NCBI RefSeq assembly: GCF_027595985.1
Contig: NC_073302.1
Span: forward strand, 401,743,310 to 401,807,309
Reading direction: 5' to 3'
Length of the DNA stretch: 64,000 bases
Source of the DNA: Sorex araneus
Lineage: Eukaryota; Chordata; Mammalia; Eulipotyphla; Soricidae
In this document: positions 1-15,141 of the stretch, piece after piece
How the letters are laid out: the number at the start of each line of letters is the position of its first letter
Position numbering within the stretch: the stretch's first letter is position 1
Position numbers and translations under genes: made by a program
The notes under the pieces: generated by a model
Databases searched by the model: none
What the model was told of the DNA's origin: nothing
What the model saw: only the letters and a program-made list of their open reading frames with translations

Positions 1-222
1 TAGGTCAGTTGTACGCAGCTGACCTGGGTTCGATTCCTCTACCTGTTTCGGAGAGCCCAGTGATCTATCAAGAGTATCCTGCCCTCATGGCAGAGCCTGG
101 CAAGCTACCTGTGGCGTTTTTGATATGCCAAAAACAGTAACAAGTCTCACAATGGAGACGTTACTGGTGCCTGTTGGAGCAAATTGATGAGCAATGGGAT
201 GACAGTGACAGTGACTATGTTT
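1..222 (+). mobile_element. SINE-B, cut by the window edge
   Basis: B box GGGTTCGATTCC near 27-38, body GCAGAGCCTGGCAAGCTACC, and end GGGATGACAGTGACAGTGAC. The first part of the head is outside the window. Somewhat diverged. Confidence 0.82.
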
Positions 223-2638
<2,416 letters not shown>

Positions 2639-3088
2639 CTATATTGAACAATTATTGTTGGCACCCCTCCAACAGGTATAATTCTGCTTCAATTACAAGT
2701 AACTCAGGGTATACATTTAGCACAGATTAGATTTAGCTATGTCTCAGATTTCTATGATTAATACTGTATTAGTTATTCTGACAAGTATGGTTACAGCACC
2801 AGCAGTATTAGCTTCAACTGGGAATGTTACAAGATTAATTCTTACCCAATTAACTGAGTCAAAAATATGGTTGGCACCCAACAATCTGTGTTTTAAAATT
2901 TTTTGTGTTTGTTAACTGGGATGTGTGCAGTACATCAGAAATATTATGAAAACAGGGTGATAACAGGAAATAAAGTAAAAGCAAAGACACTTTCTATCCT
3001 AAAGCCTCACTTCATTTCATACTGAAATCTTCAAGAGAACTGCAAGATCAGAACACCTGGAGCAGGAATCAATCACTCCCCCTGAAAG

Positions 3089-3092
<4 letters not shown>

Positions 3093-3138
<46 letters not shown>
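3093..3138. repeat. (GT)23 microsatellite
   Basis: An uninterrupted 46-bp GT tract. Confidence 0.97.
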
Positions 3139-3139
<1 letters not shown>

Positions 3140-4384
3140 CGAGAGAGCAAGGGTGTATCAATCTTGCTGTTAATGGTAGAGAAAAAATGAAGTGAAATAC
3201 AGACTGATGAAGAAAACATTTTCTCAAGAATAAAAGTAATGAGCCAAGAAGTTTTAGTTCTGCTAACCAAAAGCCAAACAGCCCAATAAAAACAAAGTAA
3301 AAACCAAACAAATGATCCGAAGTTTCTACTTTACCTCTCACACACAAATCCTTGGAAGACTTAAGTCATGTAAAAACTCTTTTTGGTAGTTCTTCTATAT
3401 AAATTAAGCCCCAAGGTCAAGTAACATTTGTGACAGAAAAGTTAATGTGAGACAAACAACTGAAGGAAGTTCAGCACAACATTTACTCAAAGTATGATAT
3501 TTTAAATCCAATGTCTTTCAGTTAAGAAAAAAATGGTATGTTTTTTCTACTTTCAAATCTCAGCTACTTCTTTCCTAACTGTTCCCTTTTGTCCCCACAA
3601 AGCCCCCACTACTTGGGGTTTAGCAAACTACTTTATCCTCAGTGGAACTAAGGAATTCATATTTCAAAAATGGCTTGCTGATAGACTTAGAAGTAATTGT
3701 ATGAGTAGTTCTACAAATTTTCAATAACATTCTCCACTAAGTGATGATTCAGTTCACTAAGGGAAAAACATTGTTTCAATCATCAGATGACAAAATCCTG
3801 ACTGACATCTGATGTGCAGCCAGCACTGATGTGCAGCAGTTCTGTGCACGCTCTGGTGTCTGGCTACGGTAAGCCATTTCATCATCACTCTTATTATGTC
3901 TCCCAAGGAAGCCCTGAACAAAGCAAGCTTCTGGTGTACAATTATTCAACAAAAACTCACCTACAGTAAACTATTTTCACCTAGTCCTTGACAATCAATC
4001 ATTGCCTCTGAAAAATTCATTCTTTATGTCTGAAATCAGGTCTGCCACAGGAGAAGGTCAATTCTAATTAACTTCCCTTTTAGCCCTTCTCATGTACATC
4101 TAGTCAACTATTTCAACAGCTAAGACCAAAGCCATAAGATATAAATATCTTCATTTTGTTATCTTCTCTATCTCTGATATCTGTTTTATTCATTTAATTT
4201 CTTTCCTATTTTATAAATTAGCTATTATAGCTATTAATGCTGATTTTTAAAAAAAATAAGTGAGAAAGCAATATCCTATAAGCAATAAAAATGATTTTAA
4301 AATTTTGAGATCAATAATATAAAGCAGGATAAATGAGAACTCAATGAATAAATATTCTTTATATGCTTTCTCATCTACTGATGA

Positions 4385-4505
4385 CTGCTTCATTTATTTA
4401 TTTCATTATTTCTCCCCATATTTTTGCAATGCAGGTCTTGAATCCAGGCCATCATATATGCTTCAAAGGCAAGCATTCTACTTTTGATTGACATTCCCCT
4501 CTCTT
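4385..4505 (-). mobile_element. Decayed SINE relic, antisense
   Basis: GGTCTTGAATCCAGGCC and AAAGGCAAGCATTCTACTTT resemble the antisense tRNA-like head. Strongly diverged. Confidence 0.4.
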
Positions 4506-4856
4506 GAGGACTTTTTTTAAAGTACATTATTCAAGTAGCTGATATGCGACATTAAAAATATGCACATATATCAGACATTCAAAAGGATTCATTAATTGAC
4601 TGCATCTGGGAAAAAAAAACAGCACTTCTTACTTGATGCTTTATTTTCTTTCATTGGTATTTTGAAACTTTGTTTTCATGTGGGTATGTATTATTTTTAG
4701 AAACCAGGACTCTAACCCAGGTCTGTTGGACTCTAATTTGAACTAGTTACTTAAGAAAGCCAAAGGAGGACAGAGAAAACAAGTCACTTGAGGGATAAGT
4801 CAGAGAAGGAGAGGAAAGTGAGAGGAAGAATACTGATACTTAAAATGACAGTCTTG

Positions 4857-5027
4857 AGGCCGGAGCCATAGTACAGCGGGTAGGGCATTTGCCTTGCACG
4901 TGGCCAACCTGGGTTTGAGTCCTAGCATTCATATGATCCCCTAAGCACCACCAGGAGTAATTCCTGAGTGCAGAGCCAGGACTGACCCTTGAGCATTGCC
5001 GTGTGACCCCAAAAGTCAAAATAAATA
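4857..5027 (+). mobile_element. SINE-A, sense
   Basis: Head CCGGAGCCATAGTACAGCGG, B-box region GGGTTTGAGTCC, body GAGTAATTCCTGAGTGCAGA, tail GTGTGACCCCAAAAGTCAAA. Confidence 0.88.
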
Positions 5028-5052
5028 TATGAATTTTAAAAAATGACAGTTG

Positions 5053-5220
5053 TGGGGTCAGAAAGATAGTACAGTGGGAAGGGTGCTTGCTTTGCACCAG
5101 GCCAATCCAAGTTTGATCCCTGACACCCCATATGGTTCCCTGACTCTTGCCAGGAGTAATTCCTCAGTGCTGAGATAGGAGGTAAGTCAAGAGTACAGCT
5201 AGGTGTGGTCCAAAAACAAA
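5053..5220 (+). mobile_element. SINE-A, sense, diverged
   Basis: GATAGTACAGTGGGAAGGGT, CACCCCATATGGTTCCCTGA and GGTGTGGTCCAAAAACAAA. Older than its left neighbour; the two are not a tandem duplicate. Confidence 0.78.
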
Positions 5221-5512
5221 CATATAAGACAGTCTAGGCAAGCTGTGACCCCTTATGGAGTCATGTAACTAAATGGAGGGGTCACCTAAAAATACATTTC
5301 TCTGTGGTTAACTATCAGTGACTTTTAAATTTGTATATCTACTTTTTATATTTATATACTCTGGGTCCTATAAAAATTTCTGGACCAAAAAGGGCTGCAA
5401 ATAAATTTTTTTTAAGAAATTCTAATTGTCAGAATCAGTTCTGACTTCCAAGGTGGGGGGGAATGTAATGATTATGATGGTATCAACAGTGCAAATATTA
5501 AAACCTAGTTAA

Positions 5513-5682
5513 GGGGCCCTGCAAGCTACCGAGAGTATCGAGCCCGCCCGGCAGAGCCTGGCAAGCTACCCATGCATATTGGATATGCCAAAAACAGTAA
5601 CAATAAGTCTCACAATGAGAGATGTTACTGGTGCCCGCTCGAGCAAATCGATGAGCAACGGGATGACAGTGACAGTGACAGT
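5513..5682 (+). mobile_element. SINE-B lacking its head
   Basis: Starts at GCAAGCTACCGAGAGTATCG and runs to GACAGTGACAGTGACAG. The tRNA-like head is missing, so it is 5' truncated or recombined. Followed directly by an older SINE-A. Confidence 0.82.
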
Positions 5683-5683
5683 T

Positions 5684-5840
5684 AAGGGGCTAGCGAGTTA
5701 AGGAGTTAAGGCATTTGCCTTGGATGCAGCTGAGCCCAGTTCAAAGCCTGGCACCACATACCCCAGCATCATAAGAAGTGACCAGAAGCAGTTTCTCAGC
5801 AGTGCCAGATGTGGCCCAAACCCCATCTCTCCCGCAAAGC
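5684..5840 (+). mobile_element. SINE-A, sense, old
   Basis: Recognisable GGCATTTGCCTTGGATGCAG head and AGATGTGGCCCAAACCCC tail. Abuts a SINE-B on its left. Confidence 0.6.
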
Positions 5841-6065
5841 CATCCAAATAATTTGATGGCAAAATGGGAAACAGGTATCACTTAGATTTTTTTAATCTTA
5901 TGATTAATTGTATTTGAAACCATTGTGATTTTGAGCTTGAAATTTACAAATCACCATATATTATGATTTAGTACTATACAAAAGGTATTTGTACTATTAC
6001 AGAAATGTCATGGAACCAAGGCAAATAAGAACTGTTTTTCTAGTTACTCTTTCCATTAAAAATGG

Positions 6066-6240
6066 CATAGAGGGATATCAGAGATGAAGTACACAAGTAA
6101 CATGTTTGCTTGCATGTAGCTGATCTTAGTTTGATCCCTGGCACTGTATCTGGTCCCCCCAGTACTGTCAGGAGTGATCCTGGAGCACAAAGTCAGGAGT
6201 AAGCCCTGAACACAGCTGGGTGTGCTCCAACCCCCTCCCC
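6066..6240 (+). mobile_element. SINE-A, sense, old
   Basis: TTTGATCCCTGGCACTGTAT, AGTACTGTCAGGAGTGATCC and GCTGGGTGTGCTCCAACCCC. Confidence 0.65.
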
Positions 6241-6529
6241 AAACAATATAGGGGTGCTTCCCCCATTCTTAAGTAAAACAATGAAATGCTGCATCTTGAG
6301 GCAAAATAAAACCATTCCTTGAAAAAAAATTTTAAAAAGGCACATCAGTTCAAAGTAACAGAAGCACATTATTTTGAGTGGCAATAATAACTAAGATTTT
6401 GAACATATAAATGTATCTGATATCTACTATACACACTGCACACATACAAACAAACACCCCTACTTTGATGCTAAGAAGAAGTCTGTATAAAGATCTTTTT
6501 CAATCTCTCCATCAGTTTCTTACTGAGGC

Positions 6530-7640
6530 ATTTATTGACGTTTGCAATAATATTGATATTGTTGCTTTATACTTGTAGTGCTGCTATATGATTGCCCAGA
6601 GTGCTGGAATCCTTCCACCTCTACACCAATGTTCCTTCCCTATTCCTCTCCCTTCACCCCAACCCAAAGTTCTATTGATTATATTTTAGGATTTAGTTCC
6701 TCTAAGTTTGTATAACATCCTTGTGTCTTTACAGTCTATATGAGTGATATCACCTGCTATTGGCCTTTTATTTATTTACTTAGGTATTGAGCATTTGGAC
6801 CACAAACAGAGGTGCTCAGGTGGGTTTGGGGGGCACACACAGGGTGCCAGGAATGGAACCCAGGTGGGTGATCTCTTGCTCCAGCTCCTGTATTTTACTT
6901 TTTAACTCATTTAGTATGAAAACTTCTAATTCTATCCAAGTTGCAGAAAACTGCAGAATTTCATCTTTTCTCATAATTAAATATATTCCACTGTGTGACA
7001 GATAATAAATAGACAGGATATAATAGATACACAGAAAAACTCTCTCCTGGGTGCTCTGCTTTTGAGCACCCAGGTTGTTTCTAGATCTTAGTGATTGCAA
7101 ATGCAATGCTGTGATGAACAACAGGTGTTCATACGTTCCTTCAAATGAGTGTTTTAGTTCTTGGGTTAGACGCCAAGGAGTGAAATAAGTAATAAGTGAT
7201 AAAAAGTATTATAAATAATAAGCTGGTCAAAAGTAGTAAGTTTCAGTTTTACTTTTTTGAGAAGTCTCCAAATCATTTCCCAAAGAAGTGGAACCAGACA
7301 AAATCTCACCAGTAGTGAATAAGAATTCCTTTTTTATCACATTCCCTCCAGCAGTTAATGTTCCCAGAATTATTGCTAGTATGAGCTAATATTCCTTTGT
7401 TGTTTTCATTTGCATATTCCTAATAGTTGGTAATGATAAATGTCTTTTCATGTGTCTGTTGCCATTTTTATGTCTTCTTAGAGAAAATATCTGTCCATCT
7501 CCTCTCCCCATCTTTGATGGGGTTGTTTTGTTTCTTTTGTTGAATTCTGAGTATGATATAAATATTTTGAATATTAGCCCTTTGATGTATGATGTGTATT
7601 TTCTCCAGATTTTCAGAAAAATCTGTTTTGGTTGTTCTGG
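6530..7640 (-). mobile_element. Old L1 fragment, antisense, with SINE inside
   Basis: Complement of the L1 ORF2 end and following sequence (ATTCTATCCAAGTTGCAGAA, AATTAAATATATTCCACTGT, GTTCATACGTTCCTTCAAAT). Heavily diverged. A SINE-A relic lies at about 6775-6890. The L1 resumes at 7796-7925 after another SINE. Confidence 0.7.
6775..6890 (-). mobile_element. SINE-A relic inside an L1
   Basis: GTGCCAGGAATGGAACCCAG and GATCTCTTGCTCCAGCTCCT are antisense body and head remnants. Confidence 0.5.
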
Positions 7641-7649
7641 GTAATACCT

Positions 7650-7795
7650 AACAGTTCTGAGAGGCTACTTGCGAGTTCCATGCTTCAGGGTCACTCCCAG
7701 TGGTGCTTAGGGGACCAGGCAATGCTAGGGATCAAACCAGGGCATTCTGCGTGCAAAGTGTATGCTTGATCTATTGAGTTGTCTCTCTCTAGACC
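7650..7795 (-). mobile_element. SINE-A, antisense, interrupting an L1
   Basis: GGTCACTCCCAGTGGTGCTT and GATCAAACCAGGGCATTCTG; flanked on both sides by parts of one antisense L1, so it inserted later. Confidence 0.65.
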
Positions 7796-7925
7796 ATGCA
7801 GAGTTTTCTATTATTTTAGGTCTCATTTCTTTTGCAGTGCAAAAGCAGCCTTTTAAGTTTGATGTAACCCCAATTATTTTTTCTGCTTTGATATTCTTCG
7901 CCACTTAGGGATTCTCTAAAAGATT
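7796..7925 (-). mobile_element. Continuation of the old L1, antisense
   Basis: GCAGTGCAAAAGCAGCCTTT and TTAAGTTTGATGTAACCCCA are the L1 ORF2 complement and continue the element at 6530-7640 beyond the SINE at 7650-7795. Confidence 0.6.
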
Positions 7926-8662
7926 TAGCTCTGAAACAATTTAAAAATCTACTCCTAGGTGAACCCCTTAGGTCATCACATTCAGAACATTAGTGGCTCA
8001 GATATCAAGAGGTTAAAGAGAAGGTATCCTACACTTCAAAGACAGTTACTGATAGCTTAATTAGACTAAGTTCCTGGAGAAAAGATTTAGAGCTCACAAA
8101 TAAATATAGTCCGGGCAAATAGAGGTCCTTATTTGTATTTGAATTTTAAGTACCTAATTTTCTTAAATAGCAGACTTAGCATAAAACCGTATGTCTCATT
8201 TTTCCTACCACTACCATGCTCAGTTTCACATTTTAGACTCTCACTTCAAAAACTGACGAGCAAGCTACTATAACAAACACCAAATTGAACTTAAAAATAA
8301 AACAGCACTCAAATCCTTTTCTTGTTTGACCCACTCCGTATAATAAACACCAGAGACAACCACATAACAGGAAAACCATAGTCAATCTAAGCATAGTCAA
8401 ATGAGGTCCCCAGAACAAAAAAAATAAACGAAACAAAAAAAAAACAAACAAAAGCCAACCTGGGTTTGAGCTCTCCAAACAAAACAAAAACAACAAAACA
8501 AAACAAAACAAAATAAAAATCTAAGTAAGAGGTTAAAGAATCTTTATAATTTCTTCTGAAAACAAAACAAAACAAAACAATAAGGAGAAAAAGATTTTTA
8601 AAAAAAGGGTATCTGGTCCTTGGTAACCCTTTCTATCTTTAAATTTCTAATACTTAATTTTT

Positions 8663-8836
8663 TTTTTTTTTTTGCTTTTCGGGTCACACCCAGCGATGCA
8701 CAGGGGTTATTCCTGGCTCTGCACTCAGGAATTACTCCTGGCAGTGCTGGGGGACCATATGGGATGCTGGGAATCAAACCCGGGTGGGCCGCGTGCAAGG
8801 CAAATGCCCTACCCGCTGTGCTATCACTCCAGCCCC
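8663..8836 (-). mobile_element. SINE-A, antisense, young, 17-bp TSD
   Basis: Near consensus (GGGTCACACCCAGCGATGCA through CGCTGTGCTATCACTCCAGC). Perfect TSD TCTAATACTTAATTTTT at 8646-8662 and 8837-8853. Confidence 0.93.
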
Positions 8837-8947
8837 TCTAATACTTAATTTTTCTGTTGACTATTTTCTAAGATCAATCGGAAGACTCTAATGGGCAAAG
8901 GTCATAATTATTTTAATTCTTATGATGACTCCTAAATATACTTAAAA

Positions 8948-9088
8948 ATTTTTTTGTGCCACACTCAGTGGTATTCAGAAGTTACTCCCAGTTCTGTATT
9001 CAGGGGTTGCTCCTGGAGTACCCAGGAAACCATTCAGTGCCACAGATCAAACCTGGGCTCTAGTCACTAAATTCTCAATGACCCTGAG
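8948..9088 (-). mobile_element. SINE-A, antisense, old
   Basis: GCCACACTCAGTGGTATTCA, GTTGCTCCTGGAGTACCCAG and GATCAAACCTGGGCTCTAGT. Confidence 0.6.
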
Positions 9089-9489
9089 TCCTTATTTTAA
9101 TAGCAATCCAGAAGCTGTTATAAATAAAAATGACTAATGTTTTTAATCAGTGTCTTATAAAAATTAAAATTACATTTCACTAAAAATAGCATTAGTCTTG
9201 GGCAAGTCATATGGCCTCTGCAAATGGGGATAACAAAACTTTACTGAAATGCAGACAATGTACAGAATATGGTTAGTACTACATAAAGTCTTTTTCCTTT
9301 TTTGACAAGTATCAATCTCTCTAGGCCTCAACTATTCTACCTTAAAGTGATAAAGTTGAGCTATATTTTTCACTACCTATACTCATTAATAGTGATTTGC
9401 ATGACTGTGAACTTCAAATAAAAAAAAAGCTATTGAGTATGGAAAGAAAAAAGATTCAATGACACTATGAAGGAAAGCAGAATCAAGGC

Positions 9490-9610
9490 ACTAGCGACAT
9501 AGTTCAAGTTAGCATTTATAAGGCCCTAACCTTGATGCCCAGCATCAAGGGTCCTTGGGCCCTCCTACCATCGCCTCCCTCCCACCACCAGGTGTAGCCA
9601 CTATTTTTTT
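9490..9610 (+). mobile_element. SINE relic, sense
   Basis: Weak match: GCACTAGCGACATAGTTCAA, AAGGCCCTAACCTTGATGCC, and end ACCAGGTGTAGCC. Confidence 0.35.
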
Positions 9611-9625
9611 TTTTAAAAGGAGAAC

Positions 9626-9812
9626 TGGGTCAGAGAGATAAGATAAAGGTTACAGCACTTGCCTAACATGTGTCCTGTGGCTACTGCATCCCTGGTTCAA
9701 ATCCTGGCACCACTAGGAGTGATCCCTGAGCACAGAGCCAAATGTCAGACTTAGCCCCTGAGAAAAAACTAGATGTAGCCCCAAACCAAAACATCATCAT
9801 CATCATCATTAA
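9626..9812 (+). mobile_element. SINE-A, sense, old, with (CAT)n tail
   Basis: GTTCAAATCCTGGCACCACT, GTGATCCCTGAGCACAGAGC, GATGTAGCCCCAAACC, then a short CAT microsatellite. Confidence 0.65.
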
Positions 9813-10837
9813 TTAATTTTAAAAGGGTAAACAAATTAGGGTAGGTAAAATTTTCTGGGCAGGGAATATGAAGAAGAAAACAAAACCAAGGATGTAGAGA
9901 CAAATGTTTTTTTTTTTCTTAACCAATATTAAACTCTGTACAGTTTGTAAGTAAAAACACTACTACCAACATGCAAAATCACATTTTCTCAAACACCTAA
10001 AATATGTGGCTTTCACTCTTACAATGATCTACCTACAAGTCTGACCAAAGAGCAAGAGAGTGAGAAATTGAGGAGTTGAACAATATAGTAACATTAAAGT
10101 TGCTGAACAAAACAGCAGAATAAGAATAAAATATTACCAATGAAAAAATCCTTATCTATATAATCTCTGAAAGTATGCTGTCATGGTGGACATTCTGAAA
10201 TAATACCTAGAGCTTCTGTTCATATTATTAAAACATACTGAAGAAACAGGGTCATTTAAAAACATTAGGATTACTGATTAACTTCAAAAAAAAATCTCAG
10301 ATCAGAATACAAAATAATACTTTGGGGACTTTTACAAAACCTCTTAATTCCAAAGTGAAGTTCTTCTGGCTTTAAACATCAAATATGTCTTTACTGTTGT
10401 TTTTACTCATAACTAGTACCTTTGAAACAAACTTATCTACTGAATGCCTAGTTACACCACCGAGTCCTTATAACTGCTTCTCCAAATTCTTGTTTCTAAC
10501 TTACTCTCCTAAATTGCAATTTCCATTACCTCCCCTGATTGCTCAGTGTATACACACACACACACACATACACACACCCCTATGATACACTCAGGTGACT
10601 TCAATGATGAGAATCAAAAAGGAAGTTGAATCATTTAATTATATAATCTAAACTATGAATGATGATGGTGTCAGGCTGTAATCTGAGAATATAGGAAAAG
10701 GTAGTAACTTCTGAATATATAACTATCAAATCAGTTTACCAAGTCTTTAACTGTTCTGAATCAATTTTTTCTTAGAACTCTTTAAAAACACACTAGGAAG
10801 TCAAACTTATAATCCAATCATCAAAACATTCCCCTGT

Positions 10838-11007
10838 AGGGGCTGGAGCACTGGTCTAGTAGGTAGGGCATTTGTCTTGCACACACCTGACCCACCGTTC
10901 CATCTCTGGAATCCTATATGGTTCTCCAAACACCAACAGAAATAATTCCTGAGTGCAGAGCATCTGGATGTGAACCAAATAGCAAAACACAAACAAACAA
11001 ACAAACA
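10838..11007 (+). mobile_element. SINE-A, sense
   Basis: GGGGCTGGAGCACTGGTCTA, AATAATTCCTGAGTGCAGAG, then an AAAC-rich tail. Confidence 0.8.
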
Positions 11008-11649
11008 CATTTCCCTATAATAATCCTAGTGTAATTTGGATAAAAGAAGGGACATGAAATGAGTAAGCATTCAAAGTTAAATATCCTAGTTTGAAAAGAA
11101 ACTCTAAGTCATGAAATAAATATGATTATAATTTCCTTATATTTTTATATGTCATTATTTAGTAGAATTATATCACAACCAGTACAGAAAATGCAGTTGC
11201 TTGAGGAGAAGGCAAATACAAAAGGAATACTATCTTTTGGCAAGGAAAGACAATACAACTTTTCAAGAAAAGGAGTTCTAGCACTTGATCAACTAAAGTG
11301 TCTAGCTGGCTTTTAATACTTGGAATAAAGCACCATAATCTGGATACACATTTTCATCTGCAGATACTGAGAAGTAGCTAATTAGTAAAGACTTGCTCAT
11401 TATAAGTAACAAAAGCTAAAGCTACTTAAAATCTTCCCACATCTTCCATCAAGTTATGCATCATCTAAAACCACACCCTTCCCTGCATCAACCCTAAGCA
11501 GTGCATTACAAGTCACATACATATAATCAAATCATGAATCATAATCAAGTTCTTATTGCCTACGGAGAGCCAATTAGTGATGCAGTACAACAGTGACTCA
11601 AGTTTAGAAAACGTTTCTCTTTTATCGTAGCTGAGGTAACATGGTCACA

Positions 11650-12378
11650 ATAGAGTCTATGTTTATGTTTGGGGATATATAGTTACTGCCCCTTCACCTC
11701 CTAAGTGCCTAAGACCCTCCACTACAGTCCAAGTTCACTTTCAGTTCACCTTCTCTCCTTGGTAGCCTCCTTTCTGTATTCAAAGTCCAAGGGGCTGCTG
11801 TCATTAGTTACCACTCATGACATTGATTTGTTTCTGTATATACCACATGTGAGTGAGATCATCCAGTATTTTGTTCTCCCTTGGATTTGTTTTGCTTAAT
11901 ATGACCCCTCCAGCTCCAATCAAGTTGTAGTGAAAGATTTCACCTTTCTGAATAGTATTCTTTTTTGGGGAGGCGTGGGGGTGAGGTTAAGGGAAGTGGG
12001 TTGGGCCACAACCTGTGGTGCTCCAAGCTTACTCTGACTCTGCATTCAGGGATCACTCCCAGTGGTTGGTGTTCAGAGAGACCATATGTAGCTGTCAGGG
12101 ATCTAACCAGTGTTGGCACACAACAAGGCAAGTATCTTAGCCCCCCATACTATCTCTTCAGCCCCGCAAGTAGTATTTTTTTGTGTATATATACCACAAC
12201 TTCATTATCCAGTCATCTGTCACTGGATAAGGGTCATTTTCGTGTTAATCATTGTAGACAGCACTGCAATGAACACAGGTGTATACATATCATTTAGAGT
12301 TGATATGTTTGTGTTCCTAGGATTGATGCTAAAGAATTAAATCTCTAAACCATATGAGAAGGGGAGGGAAGCTTTTTC
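11650..12378 (-). mobile_element. Old L1 fragment, antisense, split by a SINE
   Basis: CATGTGAGTGAGATCATCCA, CAGCACTGCAATGAACACAG and TATACCACAACTTCATTATC are ORF2-end complements. A SINE-A sits at 11962-12166. No intact frame. Confidence 0.75.
11962..12166 (-). mobile_element. SINE-A, antisense, inside an L1
   Basis: GGGCCACAACCTGTGGTGCT, CATTCAGGGATCACTCCCAG and ACTATCTCTTCAGCCCC. L1 text continues on both sides. Confidence 0.7.
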
Positions 12379-12540
12379 AATTTTTTTTTTTTGGTTCTGG
12401 GGTCACACCCAGCAGTGCCAGGTTATTCCTGGTTCAGAGACTCCTGGCAGTGCTTGGGGGGCCATATGTAGTGCTCAGATGAACACAGGCCTCCTGCACA
12501 CAAAGAATACACTCCAGCTCACTGAGCCATTTCTCTAGCC
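12379..12540 (-). mobile_element. SINE-A, antisense
   Basis: GGGGTCACACCCAGCAGTGC, GCTTGGGGGGCCATATGTAG and GAGCCATTTCTCTAGCC. Confidence 0.7.
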
Positions 12541-12593
12541 TGAAAAAAAAAAGTACTTAAGAGCAATTTTTAAATTCAGAGAGAGAGATAATT

Positions 12594-12770
12594 AGGCGAC
12601 AGAGAACTAGAACAGAGGTTAAGGCAACAGCCTTGCATGTAGGCTAGCTGGTTTGAATCACCAGCACCACATATGGTCTGTTATGTATCAGTTATCATTC
12701 CTGAGCACAGAAGTAGGACTAGTAACTAAGCACCTCTTGATATAGTCCCGAACCTATACCAAATAAATAT
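12594..12770 (+). mobile_element. SINE-A, sense, old
   Basis: CAACAGCCTTGCATGTAGGC, CAGCACCACATATGGTCTGT and CATTCCTGAGCACAGAAGTA. Confidence 0.55.
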
Positions 12771-13320
12771 CTTTTAAAAAATTTTTAAGGGACACCTGTG
12801 ATAAAAATTTAAAAATCCAAAGAAAAACAATTGAAAGGATCAGTAAACAGAGTAAGCAATATTGTCCTCTACATCTTTGAGATACTATCTTAAAAGGCAA
12901 TATTTTCAATGTAGATATTGACTATAGGGGCATAGAAAAGAGAAAAAGATGAAAAGTTCTAATTTAAGTACCTGGAACTGCAATGGTATCATTAATCATG
13001 GCACAAAATAAAAGCATACTTGAAAAGGGCTGTTGGACTTGGATTTGGAAGGTACAAATCTGGAGCTCAGCAGTATAAATGTTTGCTTGGGTATTATGCA
13101 ATCAATTTGATCATTTCAGTTATGAAGAATAAAATACAAATGATAAATATTCAGCTGGAGAGAAGTATCGATATCAGGTCAGGAGATTAAAAATTGGAAG
13201 AGAAATAGGACAATATCTTGTAATGAAAAGCAAATGAGGAAAAAAGTGTTGGGAAAGTAAGGAGAGCTAATAATACTGAAACACTTTTAAATGGTTAGGT
13301 AGTTAAACCCAAAACCATTT

Positions 13321-13479
13321 GAGGGGCTGGAGCAACAGTACAGCGTTTGCCTTGCACATGGCCGACCCGGGTTTGATTCCCAGCATCCCATATGGTCCTC
13401 TGAGCACTGCCAGGGGTGATTCCTGAGTGCAGAGCCAGGAATAACCTCTGTGCATTTGGGTGTGACCCAAAAAGAAAAA
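13321..13479 (+). mobile_element. SINE-A, sense, with small head deletion
   Basis: GGGGCTGGAGCAACAGTACA runs directly into GCGTTTGCCTTGCACATGGC, missing the GGTAGG of the A-box region. The rest is near consensus. Confidence 0.87.
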
Positions 13480-14063
13480 CGAACAGACATTTGATTTCAC
13501 TAATACTTATTAGCAGAAATACAGAAACTCAAGAGCTCAGAGAATAGACAATAAAGAAGAAGCAAATTTCAACACGAAAAGCAAATGCAGCTAAGCTGAT
13601 ATTTGAAGCACTCACTTCCTTTTACCAGCAAGACTTAACAGCCCAGTTCCAAGATCAGGAAAGTAAATACACAACACAACAGAGAAACCACAAACTCACA
13701 CCGTCAAACTACAGGTGCTAGAGTCTGACCATGGGGTGACCAGGAGTGAGGGATCAGCCCAAGTAGTATAGAGGTGCAGAAAACCCTATAATTTTTTGTG
13801 TATACAAAAAATTAATAACAGTCATTAAAATTATGTTTTAAAAGAATATTCTGTAATCAGTGTACTTTGGGGGTGTTCCATTTAAAAAAGTTTTTTAAAA
13901 AATCTTAAATATAAAAAAAAAATCCTAATTTTATTGGGAAAAATACACAAGTGGTAGAGTAACTGTGATTTGTTTTATTATGTTTACCTGCTTTTTCCAC
14001 TTTTCTGTTACATATTTCTACCTTTCACAATTTTGACTGAGAAAAACATCATTCAAAACAGTC

Positions 14064-14250
14064 AAAGGGCCAAGGAGAGAGAACAGGAGTTAAGGTGCTT
14101 GCTTGCCTTACACACAAGCTCAGTTTGGTTTTATTTCCAGCACCCCCCAAGCTCCACCAGGAGTGATTTCTGAGCACAGTGCCAGGAATAAGGTTTGAGC
14201 TGCCAGGTGGGACCCCCAAACCAAAACCAACCAAACAACAACAACAACAA
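14064..14250 (+). mobile_element. SINE-A, sense, old
   Basis: GGTGCTTGCTTGCCTTACAC, CACCAGGAGTGATTTCTGAG, then a CAA-rich tail. Confidence 0.6.
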
Positions 14251-15141
14251 AAACCTGAACTCAAGAGAAGAAGTGTAAGGCACTCAGTTACTTGCTTTGT
14301 AATACATTTCCTCATGAAAAACTACTTTGACTAGAAGCGAGTCATTAAGAAAGCAAATGATACCGCTCAAAATCAACTTAATTAAGTTCCATTATGAAAA
14401 TAAATAAGGCTTCTCCTATGAAATACATAACAGAAAAATTTAGCTAGTTAATATGTCAATTACCCAAGTAAATAACATTCCATATGGGAATCTTGTGGCA
14501 GAAAGGTACCTTAAATTGCATTAGCTGGTGATGGAAGGAATTTACTTGGTTCACACAGGAAAGGGAGGGAATGGGAGGGAAACAGCCTGGCAAACAGCTC
14601 TGTGGTAGAACTGGGAGAACTCCAAGTTCTAGAAAAAGCCAGAAGAGAGGCCATGGCTAGTTCTTCTGGCCTCTAGAAACCAGCAGGAACTGGCCATGTG
14701 AGAAAAGCAGCATTCAGATAGTCTCATTTGACTCCTCTTCCCTCTGTTCTCCTTCAGTTTTCAGAAGATGAAAAAAAAAATAATGCTCAACATTAGTGAG
14801 ACAAACTAGATGTTATTTCATAGATTCCTCAATAACCCCCAAATACCAAGCTCCCATCTTTAATAAAAAATTGATCTTCAAAGAGTATGAAAGCAGGTAT
14901 TTAGCTGATTCAACATGCTTGTCATTTAGACTTAAGAACTGTCAATCACTAATGAAAAGAACTGATGTCTTCCCTCTGAGAGAACTCCCAAAGACCTGGT
15001 CCATGCTATCGAATTCTGCATATGCCCTGCCCCCACATCTAAGCTAAACCAATCAGATTTTCTCTCCACTGCAAACAGGAGAACACAGAATGACCAATAC
15101 AGGGACTGAAGTAAACATTAACTATATATCCCTAGACATAA

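Noticed and set aside
6816..7121. A 101-codon minus-strand frame
   Set aside because: It is antisense L1 ORF2-end and SINE text, with no independent protein signal.
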